The notes beneath the pieces are model-generated. The model was given only the letters and a program-made list of their open reading frames with translations. It had not been told where the DNA came from and did no database searches. A DNA stretch of 58,584 nt from contig JADIME010000013.1 in NCBI GenBank assembly GCA_017694935.1, positions 1 to 58,584 of the forward strand. Direction: 5' to 3'. This document shows, piece by piece, positions 35,733 through 44,666 of the stretch. Source of the stretch: Candidatus Merdivivens pullistercoris (GTDB lineage Bacteria > Bacteroidota > Bacteroidia > Bacteroidales > UBA932). Numbering within the stretch: position 1 is the stretch's first letter; every line of letters begins with the position of its first letter. Made by a program: the position numbers and the translations under genes.

Positions 35733-36779
35733 ATGAAAGAAAATAAGATAGATGTGGCAATCCTCGGTTGCACCGGGGCAGTGGGACAGAAACTCGTATC
35801 CCTTCTGGGAGACCATCCTTTGTTCAATATCAGGGAACTTGTGGCTTCTGACCGTTCTGCAGGGCAGAGATATTCGGACAGGGTTGTCTGGAAAGAGCCG
35901 GCACGCATCCCCGAAGGCGTAGGCGACATAGTTATCAGGCGGCTTTCCGACAAGCTGGAATCCCGGCTGCTGTTTTCAGGCCTGGACGCCGCCGTGGCCG
36001 GGGAGGCTGAAAGCGATTACGCTTCACGCGGGCATATAGTCGTGAGCAATTCGAGAAACCACAGGATGGATACATACGTGCCTCTGGTCATACCTGAAAT
36101 CAATGCATCGCACCTTGATATTGTGAAGATGCAGGACACATACGGCAAGAGCGGGGGTTTCATCGTTACCAATCCCAATTGTTCCACAATAGTGCTTGCA
36201 CTTGCCATTTATCCCGTTTTTGCCGGTTTCGGGCTTGAAAAGGTGATGGCGGTCACGATGCAGGCGATTTCCGGAGGAGGCTACCCCGGAGTGCCGTCAA
36301 TGGACATACTGGGAAATGTCATCCCTTATATCGGCGGAGAAGAGGAGAAGATCGAACGCGAGCTTTCCAAGATTTTCGGCGCTTGCGGAAATGATGGAAT
36401 ACTGCCGGCTGATTTTGCCGTTTCGGCTACTTGCAACCGTGTGCCTGTCAGGAACGGACATACGGTATGCATATCGTTTTCCACCAAGAAAAAGGCTGGC
36501 AGGGAAGGCCTGCTGGATGCGATGGAGCATTGCTATCCTGATCTGGGACTGTACTCGTCGCCTGACAAAGTGTTGGAATACAACAATTGCGATGACCGTC
36601 CGCAACCTCTTATGGATTTGCAGGCCGGGCATGGGATGACAGTCACGGCGGGCAGGCTGCGCCCGTGCAATATCCTTGACTGGAAAATGACGGCTTTCGG
36701 CCACAATACGGTGCGCGGGGCTGCAGGCGCGGCTGTCCTCAATGCTGAACTTCTGGTCAGGAAAGGTTTTTTGAAGTAA
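35733..36779 (+). CDS. asd: Aspartate-semialdehyde dehydrogenase, archaeal/fungal type
   Basis: A 348-aa ASADH. The start is the ATG of MKENKIDVAILG, since the longer ORF-track start lies inside dapE. NADP loop 'AILGCTGAVGQ', catalytic Cys150 in 'VTNPNCSTIVL', and 'TMQAISGGGYPGVPSMDILGNVIPYIGGEEEKIERELSKI'. This last stretch is characteristic of the archaeal/fungal subclass rather than the E. coli-type enzymes. It reduces aspartyl phosphate to the semialdehyde. A 73-base gap separates it from dapE and 12 bases from lysC. Function is secure; the subclass is by motif recognition. Confidence 0.92.
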   Translation: MKENKIDVAILGCTGAVGQKLVSLLGDHPLFNIRELVASDRSAGQRYSDRVVWKEPARIPEGVGDIVIRRLSDKLESRLLFSGLDAAVAGEAESDYASRGHIVVSNSRNHRMDTYVPLVIPEINASHLDIVKMQDTYGKSGGFIVTNPNCSTIVLALAIYPVFAGFGLEKVMAVTMQAISGGGYPGVPSMDILGNVIPYIGGEEEKIERELSKIFGACGNDGILPADFAVSATCNRVPVRNGHTVCISFSTKKKAGREGLLDAMEHCYPDLGLYSSPDKVLEYNNCDDRPQPLMDLQAGHGMTVTAGRLRPCNILDWKMTAFGHNTVRGAAGAAVLNAELLVRKGFLK

Positions 36780-36791
36780 GGAGGCAGGGTT

Positions 36792-38171
36792 ATGATAGTC
36801 ATGAAGTTCGGAGGTACGTCGGTGGCCGATGCAAAAGCGATAGAGAGGGTGATGTCCATTGTAGGGGGAAGGCTGGACAAGGCTCCGGTGATAGTCGTTT
36901 CCGCTTTGTCGAAGATCACGGACGCCTTGTATAAGATATGCGATTTTGCGGAAAACGGGGATCTCATCGAGGCCGGGATGCTTGTGGAGAATATCCGCGA
37001 CAGGCATCTGAAACTGATCGCGGAACTGATAAAGGATGAAAAATATGCCGCCGAGGCGAAAACCCATACCGATTCGTTGTGCGACAATCTGAAAAAACTC
37101 GTGGATGTCATCTGTGATCTCGGGGAGCTTTCTCCTCGGAGCAGGGCGAGGATAATCTCCACTGGAGAATACCTTTCTTCCGGGATAATCTGCTGTGCGT
37201 TGAACGCGGCCGGAATCGCGACCGGCTTTTTGGATGCGAGGAAACTGATAATAACCGATGACAATTACCTTAAAGGGGAACCCGACATACGCCTTATTTC
37301 TGAAAAGGTCCCCGAGATAATTACCAAGGCTTTCGCTTCTTTGGACGACGGGCCGGTTTCAGCCCTGATTACGCAAGGCTTCGTTTCCGCCACTGAAAAA
37401 GGGGTGCCTACCGTGCTCGGAAGGGGAGGGTCGGACTATTCCGCTTCACTGATAGGAATGGCAATGGATTCCGATGAGATTGAAATATGGACGGATGTGG
37501 ACGGGGTGCATACTGCCGATCCGCGCAAGGTAAAGGATACCAAATCGTTGAATGCTATATCTTTCCGTGAAGCGGCGGAGATGGCCCGTTCCGGGGCCAA
37601 GGTGCTGCATCCTTCCACCATGGAACCTGCCGTAGGGAAGAATATCCCGATCAAGGTGCTCAATTCGATGAACCCTGAATCCAAAGGGACCGTGATACTC
37701 GATGAGTCGCGTATACCGGCCGGTGTCAAGTCGGTTTCCTGCAAGGAAAACATAAGGATGCTGAATATATTTTCTTCCAGGGTTTACAATTCTGCCGGAT
37801 TCATGGGAAGGGTTTTTTCCGTTTTCGGAAAGCACCATTTCCCTTTTGAACTTATAACTGTCTCGCAAGGAGCGGTTTCCGTTACTTTGGGGGAAGATGA
37901 CGATTTGCAGGAAATGATAGAGGAACTCTCCGGTTTTTCCACGGTATTCATGGAGACGGGAAAATCGCAGATCGCGATTGTAGGCAAGGACATGTTTTCG
38001 GCAGGGGACGTGCTCTCACGCATTTCAGGCGTCCTTGCCGGGCATAAAATATACCTGATGTCCATGGGAGGCACCGGCGGAAGCCTGAGCATCGTGGTGG
38101 ACAGGAATGAACTGGACGGGATAATAAAGGATTTGCATAAAGTTTTGTTTACGGATGAAAGCGGTGATTAG
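36792..38171 (+). CDS. lysC: Aspartate kinase (monofunctional)
   Basis: A 459-aa aspartokinase. The N-terminal kinase domain begins 'MIVMKFGGTSVADAKAIERV', with 'TQGFVSATEKGVPTVLGRGGSDYSASLIGMAMDSDEIEIWTDVDGVHTADPRKV', followed by two ACT-like regulatory segments ('NIRMLNIFSSRVYNSAGFMGRVFSVFGKHHFPFELITVSQ', 'IAIVGKDMFSAGDVLSRISGVLAGHKIYLMSMG'). No homoserine dehydrogenase is fused. The operon location suggests the lysine/DAP-dedicated, lysine-inhibited isozyme, but feedback specificity cannot be read from the sequence. It overlaps dapB by 17 bases. Confidence 0.95.
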   Translation: MIVMKFGGTSVADAKAIERVMSIVGGRLDKAPVIVVSALSKITDALYKICDFAENGDLIEAGMLVENIRDRHLKLIAELIKDEKYAAEAKTHTDSLCDNLKKLVDVICDLGELSPRSRARIISTGEYLSSGIICCALNAAGIATGFLDARKLIITDDNYLKGEPDIRLISEKVPEIITKAFASLDDGPVSALITQGFVSATEKGVPTVLGRGGSDYSASLIGMAMDSDEIEIWTDVDGVHTADPRKVKDTKSLNAISFREAAEMARSGAKVLHPSTMEPAVGKNIPIKVLNSMNPESKGTVILDESRIPAGVKSVSCKENIRMLNIFSSRVYNSAGFMGRVFSVFGKHHFPFELITVSQGAVSVTLGEDDDLQEMIEELSGFSTVFMETGKSQIAIVGKDMFSAGDVLSRISGVLAGHKIYLMSMGGTGGSLSIVVDRNELDGIIKDLHKVLFTDESGD

Positions 38172-38826
38172 CGGGTACGGCAGGATGGGCAAGGCCGTGG
38201 AAAAGATTCTTGCCGAGAAGGGGATTGAATGTGCCGGGAAAAGCGAGGATATAAGGGCCTTCGACCCTGAAACGGCTTCGGATGCGATATGCATAGATTT
38301 TACAACGCCTGCGGCTTTCAGGGCGAATTACCGTTTCATCGCCGCCACGTTCAAAGGCGCGGTGGTCGGGACTACAGGCTGGACGGATATAAGCGGCGAG
38401 GTGTTCCGGGCATTTGAAGAATGCGGGAAGCCGCTGGTCTACGCTTCCAATTTTTCCATAGGCGTGAACGCCATGTTCAAGGCTGCCGGGCTGCTTTCGC
38501 GCATTCTCGGCAATGCCGGTGATTATGAGCCGTATATCATTGAAATGCATCACAAACACAAGCTCGATGCCCCGAGCGGCACGGCCAAAACGTTGGCTGC
38601 CCTCGTTGAAGACGGCATGGGTGTCCGGGTGCCGGTGGAGTCGGTCCGTTGCGGAGAGATTTCCGGCATACACGAGCTCGGTTTCGAAGGATTGAGCGAC
38701 CGTATAGTCCTGAGGCATGAGGCGTTTTCGCGGGAAGGCTTCGCAAGGGGAGCGGTGCAGGCGGCCTTGTGGTGCGACGGGCTGGAAGACGGGATATATG
38801 AATTCAAGGATTTGATTAAATTTTAA
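38155..38826 (+). CDS. dapB: 4-hydroxy-tetrahydrodipicolinate reductase
   Basis: A 223-aa DapB. Short N-terminal dinucleotide motif 'ISGYGRMGKAVEKI', 'CIDFTTPAAF', 'GTTGWTD' and the catalytic 'IEMHHKHKLDAPSGTAKTLA' (HHxxKxDAPSGTA), plus 'GEISGIHELGFEG' and 'REGFARGAVQAALW'. It is shorter than the ~270-aa E. coli form, as is common in Bacteroidetes; the catalytic core is complete. It reduces hydroxytetrahydrodipicolinate with NAD(P)H. The start lies inside the end of lysC, suggesting translational coupling; dapA follows after 11 bases. Confidence 0.94.
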   Translation: MKAVISGYGRMGKAVEKILAEKGIECAGKSEDIRAFDPETASDAICIDFTTPAAFRANYRFIAATFKGAVVGTTGWTDISGEVFRAFEECGKPLVYASNFSIGVNAMFKAAGLLSRILGNAGDYEPYIIEMHHKHKLDAPSGTAKTLAALVEDGMGVRVPVESVRCGEISGIHELGFEGLSDRIVLRHEAFSREGFARGAVQAALWCDGLEDGIYEFKDLIKF

Positions 38827-38837
38827 TTTATAAAAAT

Positions 38838-39731
38838 ATGGGACGGAACAATATATGGTCAGGCTGCGGAACAGCGTTGATAACTCCTTTCGATGACGAA
38901 GACCAGGTGGACATCGATGTTTATGCCGATTTGGTAAGAAGGCAGGTGGATGCGGGCGTGGATTTCCTCGTTCCTCTCGGGACAACGGCGGAAACTCCCA
39001 ACCTTTCGGACAGGGAAAAGCTCTCGATCCTGAAGACGACAAAAGAATATGGCGGGGGAAAACCTATCCTGTGCGGTGCCGGGAGCAATTCCACGGCCGG
39101 TGTGTTGAGAAATATAGAAATGCTTTCAGAGGTCGGGGCGGACGCGTTTCTTGTAGTCGTGCCGTATTACAACAAGCCGACACAGCAAGGAATATACGAG
39201 CATTTCAGTACGATTCTCGAAGTTACCGGGAAACCTTTGGTAATATACAATGTGCCGGGAAGGACCGGGGTCAATATTACGGCTGAAACCACATTGAGGC
39301 TTGCCCAGTTGCCGGGGATAGTCGGAATAAAAGAGGCTTCCGGAAACTATGCCCAGATCTCGGCCGTGATCAGGGATGCTCCGGAAGGATTCTCGGTGTT
39401 GAGCGGCAATGACGATGAAACGCTTTCGTTGATGGCGACCGGTGCCGACGGAGTGATAAGCGTGGCTTCGAATATAGCTCCCGTGCTTATGACGCAACTT
39501 GTCAGGGCATTGGCGTACAACGATATGGAGGCGGCAAGGAGGATACATTACAGCCTGATGCCGCTGTTCAGGAACTGTTTTGTCGAAAGCAACCCAATAC
39601 CTGTAAAGGCAGGCATGTCATTGCTCGGACTGATCAGGAACAATCTGCGTCTGCCTCTGACATCGGCAACCGAAAGCACCATGAATATAATGAAACAGAC
39701 TCTCAAGGATCTTGGAATATGGAAGAGCTGA
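38838..39731 (+). CDS. dapA: 4-hydroxy-tetrahydrodipicolinate synthase
   Basis: A 297-aa class I aldolase of the DHDPS family. The Schiff-base lysine is Lys165 in 'VGIKEASG', the proton-relay tyrosine is Tyr137 in '[13 protein letters not shown]', and the substrate loop '[12 protein letters not shown]' and '[17 protein letters not shown]' are present. It condenses pyruvate with aspartate semialdehyde, the committed step to lysine and DAP. Usual length. Its last 13 bases overlap the start of dapD. Confidence 0.95.
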   Translation: MGRNNIWSGCGTALITPFDDEDQVDIDVYADLVRRQVDAGVDFLVPLGTTAETPNLSDREKLSILKTTKEYGGGKPILCGAGSNSTAGVLRNIEMLSEVGADAFLVVVPYYNKPTQQGIYEHFSTILEVTGKPLVIYNVPGRTGVNITAETTLRLAQLPGIVGIKEASGNYAQISAVIRDAPEGFSVLSGNDDETLSLMATGADGVISVASNIAPVLMTQLVRALAYNDMEAARRIHYSLMPLFRNCFVESNPIPVKAGMSLLGLIRNNLRLPLTSATESTMNIMKQTLKDLGIWKS

Positions 39732-40492
39732 GACGTTTCAATGAAGTATGCGATGCGCTTGAACGCGGTGAAATACGCGTTGCCGAAAAAAAGGATGGCG
39801 CGTGGACAGTAAATACGGGCATCAAGGAGATAATCCTGGACGGGTTCAGATACGGGCGCATGACCGGGATGGGAGACGGCCTGTTCGGGTATTTCGACAA
39901 GGATACCTTGCCGCCGAGACATTTCAGCCAAAGCGACGGGGTGCGCATAGTGCCTGGAGGGAGCTCTGTCCGCAGGGGGGCGTATCTTGCACCGTCCGTG
40001 ATAATGATGCCGCCGTCATACGTGAATATCGGGGCATACGTGGATTCAGGCTCGATGATAGATTCCCACGCTCTTGTCGGATCGTGCGCCCAGGTGGGAA
40101 AGAACGTGCATATCGCGGCCGCTTCCCAGCTCGGGGGCGTGCTAGAACCTGTCGGCGCACTTCCGGTAATCATAGAAGACAATGTGTTTATCGGCGGCAA
40201 TTGCGGCATTTACGAAGGTACATTGGTAAGGGAAAACGCGGTGATAGCCACGGGAGTGATACTTAATGCATCCACTGCCTTGTACGATGCTGTGAACGGG
40301 ATCTTTATACGTTCCGGTGCGGACGGAAGGCTCGTGGTTCCTGAAAATGCCGTAGTGGTGGCGGGAAGCAGGCCTGTGCGCAAAGGCCCTGGGGCGGATG
40401 AGGGCATACATATCTATACTCCCGTGATTGTCAAATACAGGGATGCCGGTACGGATGCCTCTGTCGCCCTTGAGTCCTTGCTGAGGGACTGA
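39719..40492 (+). CDS. dapD: Tetrahydrodipicolinate N-succinyltransferase
   Basis: A 257-aa left-handed beta-helix acyltransferase with hexapeptide-type turns ('[60 protein letters not shown]' and '[32 protein letters not shown]'). These residues match the succinyl-CoA dependent DapD, rather than the acetyltransferase DapH. It therefore commits this organism to the succinylase DAP route, consistent with dapE at the head of the operon. It starts inside dapA. Confidence 0.92.
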   Translation: MEELRRFNEVCDALERGEIRVAEKKDGAWTVNTGIKEIILDGFRYGRMTGMGDGLFGYFDKDTLPPRHFSQSDGVRIVPGGSSVRRGAYLAPSVIMMPPSYVNIGAYVDSGSMIDSHALVGSCAQVGKNVHIAAASQLGGVLEPVGALPVIIEDNVFIGGNCGIYEGTLVRENAVIATGVILNASTALYDAVNGIFIRSGADGRLVVPENAVVVAGSRPVRKGPGADEGIHIYTPVIVKYRDAGTDASVALESLLRD

Positions 40493-40563
40493 TCGGCAGT
40501 GCGGGTGTCCCTTGCCGGTTGTCACGATGCGTTATAGGAGCCGATACTTTAAAATATTCGTTT

Positions 40564-41739
40564 ATGGACGTACAGATTGATTATGGAAGACTGTTTTCAG
40601 ACGATGGGGCGGCTTTCGTGCCGTCGCCGGTGAGGGCTATTTTCAAAAATTATGATTTTTCCAGAATAATATCTTTCGCCGGAGGCTATCCTTCCCCGGA
40701 TACTTTCCGCACGGACGACATTCTCGCGGCTGCACGCGATGCATTCCGTGCATACGGGCCGGGTATCCTGCAATACGGGGCTACTGAGGGAGCAATGCAG
40801 CTGAGGCAGGCCGTTTCACGGAAGTACGGGGTTCCTGTGGACAATATACGTATAACCACTTCCTCGCAGCAGGGCATAGATCTCTGTGCGCGGATTTTCG
40901 TGAATCCCGGCGATGCCGTTTTCGTGTCGCAGCCGACATTCCTCGGCGCGATACAGTCTTTCCGTTCGTACAGGGCGAATATCATTGGAGTGAAAGACAC
41001 GGGTTTTCAGGCGGCGATAACGAAGGCGAGGGATGAAGGACTTGTCCCTAAATTCATATATGTAATTCCGGATTTTAACAATCCCACAGGGGAGACTCTT
41101 TCTTTGGAAGCCCGCCGGGAGATTATAGGTGTGGCGAGAAAAGAGTCGTTGATGATCATCGAGGACAGCCCTTACAGGGAATTGAGATTTTCCGGGGAGG
41201 ATGTGCCTTCAATGTATTCAATGGCTCCGGACTGTGTATTGCATCTCGGTTCGTTTTCAAAGATACTTGCCCCGGGGTTCAGGCTCGGCTGGGTATTCGG
41301 CCCGAGGCAGGTGCTGGCACAGCTTGTTGCCTGCAAGCAGTCGGTGGATCTGTGCCCTCCGATGCTGGACCAGTATATTGCAGCCGGACTGTTGGACGAC
41401 GGCCGTCTGCATGACAATCTCCGTAATACCGTGGAACTTTATCGGGGGAAACGGGACTTTATGCTGAGGATGCTTGAAAAATATATGCCTTCCGGTGTGA
41501 GCTGGACCCGTCCCGAAGGCGGATTGTTCATCTTCCTTGCCCTTCCTGAAGCCATAGACACCGTTGCCTTGTACGACAGGGCTTTGTCGGCCGGTGTAGC
41601 ATACGTCTCAGGGGCATTTTTCCATACGGACGGCAGCGGCAGGAACACGATGAGGCTCAATTATTCATTTATGGATAAAGACAGGATTGAAGAAGGTGTC
41701 CGGATTCTGGCCGGACTGTTCCGCGACTGTATTGTCTGA
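40564..41739 (+). CDS. PLP aminotransferase, candidate succinyl-DAP aminotransferase
   Basis: A 391-aa fold-type I aminotransferase. The start is the ATG of MDVQIDYGRLF; the longer ORF lacks support. 'GGYPSPDTFRTDDI', 'LQYGATEGAMQLRQAVSRKYG', 'IPDFNNPTGETLS' and the PLP lysine Lys233 in 'LGSFSKILAPGFRLGW' place it in the LysN/MocR-like 2-aminoadipate aminotransferase group. In this operon the only enzyme missing between DapD and DapE is the N-succinyl-LL-2,6-diaminopimelate aminotransferase (DapC), and this gene is the obvious candidate. Substrate is therefore inferred from context; a general or branched-chain aminotransferase is possible. Confidence 0.8.
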   Translation: MDVQIDYGRLFSDDGAAFVPSPVRAIFKNYDFSRIISFAGGYPSPDTFRTDDILAAARDAFRAYGPGILQYGATEGAMQLRQAVSRKYGVPVDNIRITTSSQQGIDLCARIFVNPGDAVFVSQPTFLGAIQSFRSYRANIIGVKDTGFQAAITKARDEGLVPKFIYVIPDFNNPTGETLSLEARREIIGVARKESLMIIEDSPYRELRFSGEDVPSMYSMAPDCVLHLGSFSKILAPGFRLGWVFGPRQVLAQLVACKQSVDLCPPMLDQYIAAGLLDDGRLHDNLRNTVELYRGKRDFMLRMLEKYMPSGVSWTRPEGGLFIFLALPEAIDTVALYDRALSAGVAYVSGAFFHTDGSGRNTMRLNYSFMDKDRIEEGVRILAGLFRDCIV

Positions 41740-41773
41740 TTTTCCTGATTTGTATTGTTTGGCTTGGATTGTT

Positions 41774-43834
41774 ATGGATTGGATTAACCTGAATCTCCCG
41801 ATAGAAGACCCGACCTGGATATTTCTTATAGTTTTGGCTATCATCCTGTTCGCGCCGATGCTTTTCAATAAGTTGCGGATACCTAACATCATCGGGATGA
41901 TACTTGCCGGCATACTGATAGGGGAGCATGGCTTCAACCTTCTGGCAAGGGACAGCAGTTTCGAGCTTTTCGGCAATGTAGGCCTGTACTATATCATGTT
42001 CCTTGCAGGTCTGGAGATTAACACCGCCAATCTGAAGAAAAACAGGAATAAGACACTTGTGCTCGGCCTTCTCGCCTTTCTGATACCTATCACGCTCGGT
42101 TTCATCATAAATGTTTCTTATCTGAAATACGGTATCGTCACCTCTTTGCTGCTTGCCAGCATGTGCGCTTCATATACGCTCGTGTCCTACCCGATAGTGC
42201 TGAGGCTCGGCGTGTCAAAACAGCGTAGCGTGAGCATAACAGTTGGGGCCACGGCAATTACGGATACACTGACACTAATGGTGCTTGCTGTCATAAGCGG
42301 GATATTCGGCGGCACGACCGGGGAACTGTTCTGGTTGTGGCTGATCGTTAAAGTGCTGGCAGTAGGTGCTTTCATCATCTACAGTTTCCCTCGTATAGCA
42401 CGTTGGTTCTTCCGCAAATACGATGATACCGTGGTGCAGTTCCTGTTTGTGCTTGTGCTGCTTTTCCTTGCGGCCGGACTGATGGAAGTGGCGGGGCTGG
42501 AAGGGATTCTCGGGGCCTTTCTCGCCGGGATACTGTTCAACAGGTTCATTCCGGGCATCTCCCCGTTGAAAAACCATATCGAATTTGTCGGCAATGTCCT
42601 GTTCATACCTTATTTCCTGATAGGTGTCGGGATGCTTTTGGACCTGAAAGTGATATTCGGGCACGGGAATGCGTTGAAAGTCGCTCTGATAATGATGTCG
42701 TGCGCTTTGGCCGGCAAATGGATCGCGTGTTTCCTTACCCAGAAAATATTCGGCATGAGGGATACGGAGCGCAGGCTGATGTACGGTCTGAGCACTGCAC
42801 AGGCGGCAGCCACGCTTGCCGCCGCCTTGGTAGGTTACAACATAATCATGCCTGACGGGAGCCGCCTGTTTAATGAAGACATTTTAAACGGGACTGTCCT
42901 GTTGATACTTGTCACGTGCATCGTAAGTTCAGTGATTACCGAGAGGACCGCAAAGAAAATGGCGGTAGAGAACGTCGTGGCTGATGCCGGTGCTGATGCG
43001 GACATGAGGGAAAAGATACTCATACCTATCGCCAACCCTGATACGGTGAAGGACTTGGTATGTTTTTCCATAGCGATGCGTGACAATGCGCCTTCGGGAG
43101 GAGGGGAGCTTTATGCGCTGAGTATCATCAATGATGAGGGTAACGGAGGCAGGATGAAAGTCGCGAGTGTCTCTAACCTTGACAATGCTGCAAAGGTGGC
43201 GGCCTCAGCCAATGTCGATTTGAAAAAACTCACACGTTACGATTTGAATATCGCCTCGGGAATCATCCATACTGTCAGGGAACAGGATATTACGACTGTC
43301 ATTATAGGACTGCGCCGTGACAGCGGGGTGAAGAGTCCGGTGTTGCTGAGCGATTTTGCGGTAAACCTCCTGAAAGGCATTAACTGTGAGGTGTTCGTAA
43401 TGCGGATGCTGGTGCCTGTCAATACTTTGAAAAAGATTGTGGTGGCCGTTCCTTCCAAAGCCGAGTTCGAGGCCGGTTTTGCCCGATGGACTATGCATCT
43501 GTGCAGGATCGGACTGTCATTGGAAAGGAAGCTGCATTTTTACTGTATTTCAGAAACTGCCGAAGCTTTGGAGCAGCTGATTTCGGAAAAATATCCGGGT
43601 GTAGAATGCGATTTTTCAGCATTGCCGGAGGAAGATGGGCTTCATTCGCTTTCAGGGCAAGTAGACGGGGACAGCCTTATGGTTGTGGTAAGTTCTCGCT
43701 TCGGTTCGATTTCATACGACAGTTCGCATGAAAGGCTGCCCCGTCTGTTGGGTAAGGATTTCTCGCATACGAGCCTTGTGATACTTTATCCGGAAAAATT
43801 CGATGATTCCGCGCATAGTCTGATGCTGTCATAA
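41774..43834 (+). CDS. Kef-type cation:proton antiporter
   Basis: A 686-aa CPA2 family antiporter. About twelve transmembrane helices in residues ~15-410 include 'IIGMILAGILIGEHGFNLLARDSSFELFGNVGLYYIMFLAGLEI' and 'LEGILGAFLAGILFNRFIPG'. The C-terminal ~270 residues are cytoplasmic and contain two USP-like halves ('KILIPIANPDTVKDLVCFSIAMRD...', 'LKKIVVAVPSKAEFEAGFARWTMHL') rather than a TrkA-N domain. I start it at MDWINLN (41774), since the ORF-track start overlaps the aminotransferase. It probably exchanges K+ or Na+ for H+. It follows the dap operon by 34 bases; a functional link is not evident. Confidence 0.85.
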   Translation: MDWINLNLPIEDPTWIFLIVLAIILFAPMLFNKLRIPNIIGMILAGILIGEHGFNLLARDSSFELFGNVGLYYIMFLAGLEINTANLKKNRNKTLVLGLLAFLIPITLGFIINVSYLKYGIVTSLLLASMCASYTLVSYPIVLRLGVSKQRSVSITVGATAITDTLTLMVLAVISGIFGGTTGELFWLWLIVKVLAVGAFIIYSFPRIARWFFRKYDDTVVQFLFVLVLLFLAAGLMEVAGLEGILGAFLAGILFNRFIPGISPLKNHIEFVGNVLFIPYFLIGVGMLLDLKVIFGHGNALKVALIMMSCALAGKWIACFLTQKIFGMRDTERRLMYGLSTAQAAATLAAALVGYNIIMPDGSRLFNEDILNGTVLLILVTCIVSSVITERTAKKMAVENVVADAGADADMREKILIPIANPDTVKDLVCFSIAMRDNAPSGGGELYALSIINDEGNGGRMKVASVSNLDNAAKVAASANVDLKKLTRYDLNIASGIIHTVREQDITTVIIGLRRDSGVKSPVLLSDFAVNLLKGINCEVFVMRMLVPVNTLKKIVVAVPSKAEFEAGFARWTMHLCRIGLSLERKLHFYCISETAEALEQLISEKYPGVECDFSALPEEDGLHSLSGQVDGDSLMVVVSSRFGSISYDSSHERLPRLLGKDFSHTSLVILYPEKFDDSAHSLMLS

Positions 43835-43903
43835 GGTGCCCGGCATGCTTGCTGTCCTTTAAAAAAATCCGGACAGCTTCTAATAAAATACCGTGGGTCA
43901 TAT

Positions 43904-43957
43904 AAGAAGTGTGCCAAAATGCAGATTCTGTCAAATACACATTTTGGCACTTCTTTA
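43904..43957. terminator. Bidirectional terminator between antiporter and isochorismatase
   Basis: GTGCCAAAATG/CATTTTGGCAC is an 11-bp perfect stem, extended by AAGAA/TTCTT with a 2-base bulge. It lies between convergent genes. A smaller hairpin, GCTGTCC/GGACAGC, just upstream (~43851-43880) may assist termination of the antiporter gene. Confidence 0.7.
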
Positions 43958-43986
43958 TCTTATTCTTTTAAAGCGGCTTCTTGGTC

Positions 43987-44538
43987 TTATAGAGCCGCTA
44001 TGATTTCTTCGTTACTGTATGCTTCCGCTCCGTAACATGTCTTCAGGTATGCAAGTCCCGATTTGTAGTCTTCTTCAGTGAAGGAGTCTGTCGCTTCTTT
44101 GGCCACTACAACATCGTATCCGAGGCAGAAAGCGTCGGCTGATGTGTGTCTTACGCACATGTGGGTGTGCAGGCCTGTCATGATAACAGTCTTTACGCCG
44201 AGTTCCCTGAGCAGTATGTCTAAGTCTGTCTGGAAAAATCCGCTGTAACGGCGTTTCGGAACTATGTAGTCTTTGTCTGTGGCTTTCAGTTCAGGGATTA
44301 TTTCCGCCCCTTTGGTGCCTGCTATCGCATGGTCGCCCCAGATTGTAAGTTCGCGGTCTATGCCGGCCACATGGGCGTCGTTGCAGAAGATTACGGGTAC
44401 GTTTGCCTTGCGAGCGGCATCGAGCAGGGCTGCTGTGGCAGGGACTATGGCTTTGGCGCGGTCGCAGGTGAGTGCGCCGGTAACGAAGTCATTGAGCATG
44501 TCAACGACAAGGATTGCTGGTTTTTGTAATTTTTCCAT
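43987..44538 (-). CDS. Isochorismatase-family cysteine hydrolase
   Basis: A 183-aa member of the isochorismatase-like superfamily. Asp13 in 'ILVVDMLNDFVTGAL', a Lys in 'YIVPKRRYSGFFQTDLDILLREL' and the nucleophile Cys in 'MTGLHTHMCVRHTSADAF' supply the expected Asp-Lys-Cys triad. The 'RYSGFFQTDL' and 'CVRHTSADA' forms resemble nicotinamidase-like or other amidohydrolases of the family, but the substrate cannot be told. It is a single gene preceded by a 27-codon ORF in its leader and followed by a bidirectional terminator. Confidence 0.85.
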   Translation of the reverse strand: MEKLQKPAILVVDMLNDFVTGALTCDRAKAIVPATAALLDAARKANVPVIFCNDAHVAGIDRELTIWGDHAIAGTKGAEIIPELKATDKDYIVPKRRYSGFFQTDLDILLRELGVKTVIMTGLHTHMCVRHTSADAFCLGYDVVVAKEATDSFTEEDYKSGLAYLKTCYGAEAYSNEEIIAAL

Positions 44539-44539
44539 T

Positions 44540-44623
44540 TTATTTTAAACTTTGTTTATTATTCACGCTGCGCCTCGGCATAGTACAATCTTGCTTGTCC
44601 TCTGCTCTCGGCTTGCAGTTCAT
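44540..44623 (-). CDS. Possible 27-aa leader ORF before isochorismatase
   Basis: A short minus-strand ORF (MNCKPRAEDKQDC...) whose TAA lies one base before the ATG of the isochorismatase gene (TAAAATG). A -7-like TATCTTAG at 44637-44644 (minus) would start the transcript only a few bases before it. It could be a leader peptide, or the sequence could be part of a dispersed Bacteroidales intergenic repeat, which its wording brings to mind. Coding status is unproven. Confidence 0.3.
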   Translation of the reverse strand: MNCKPRAEDKQDCTMPRRSVNNKQSLK

Positions 44624-44666
44624 TTTAAAATTTGCGCTAAGATAGGAAGTATTTTTTAAACAGCTT

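Noticed and set aside
38149-39042. 297-codon minus-strand ORF across dapB and dapA
   Set aside because: It spans two well-supported genes on the other strand and has no domain.
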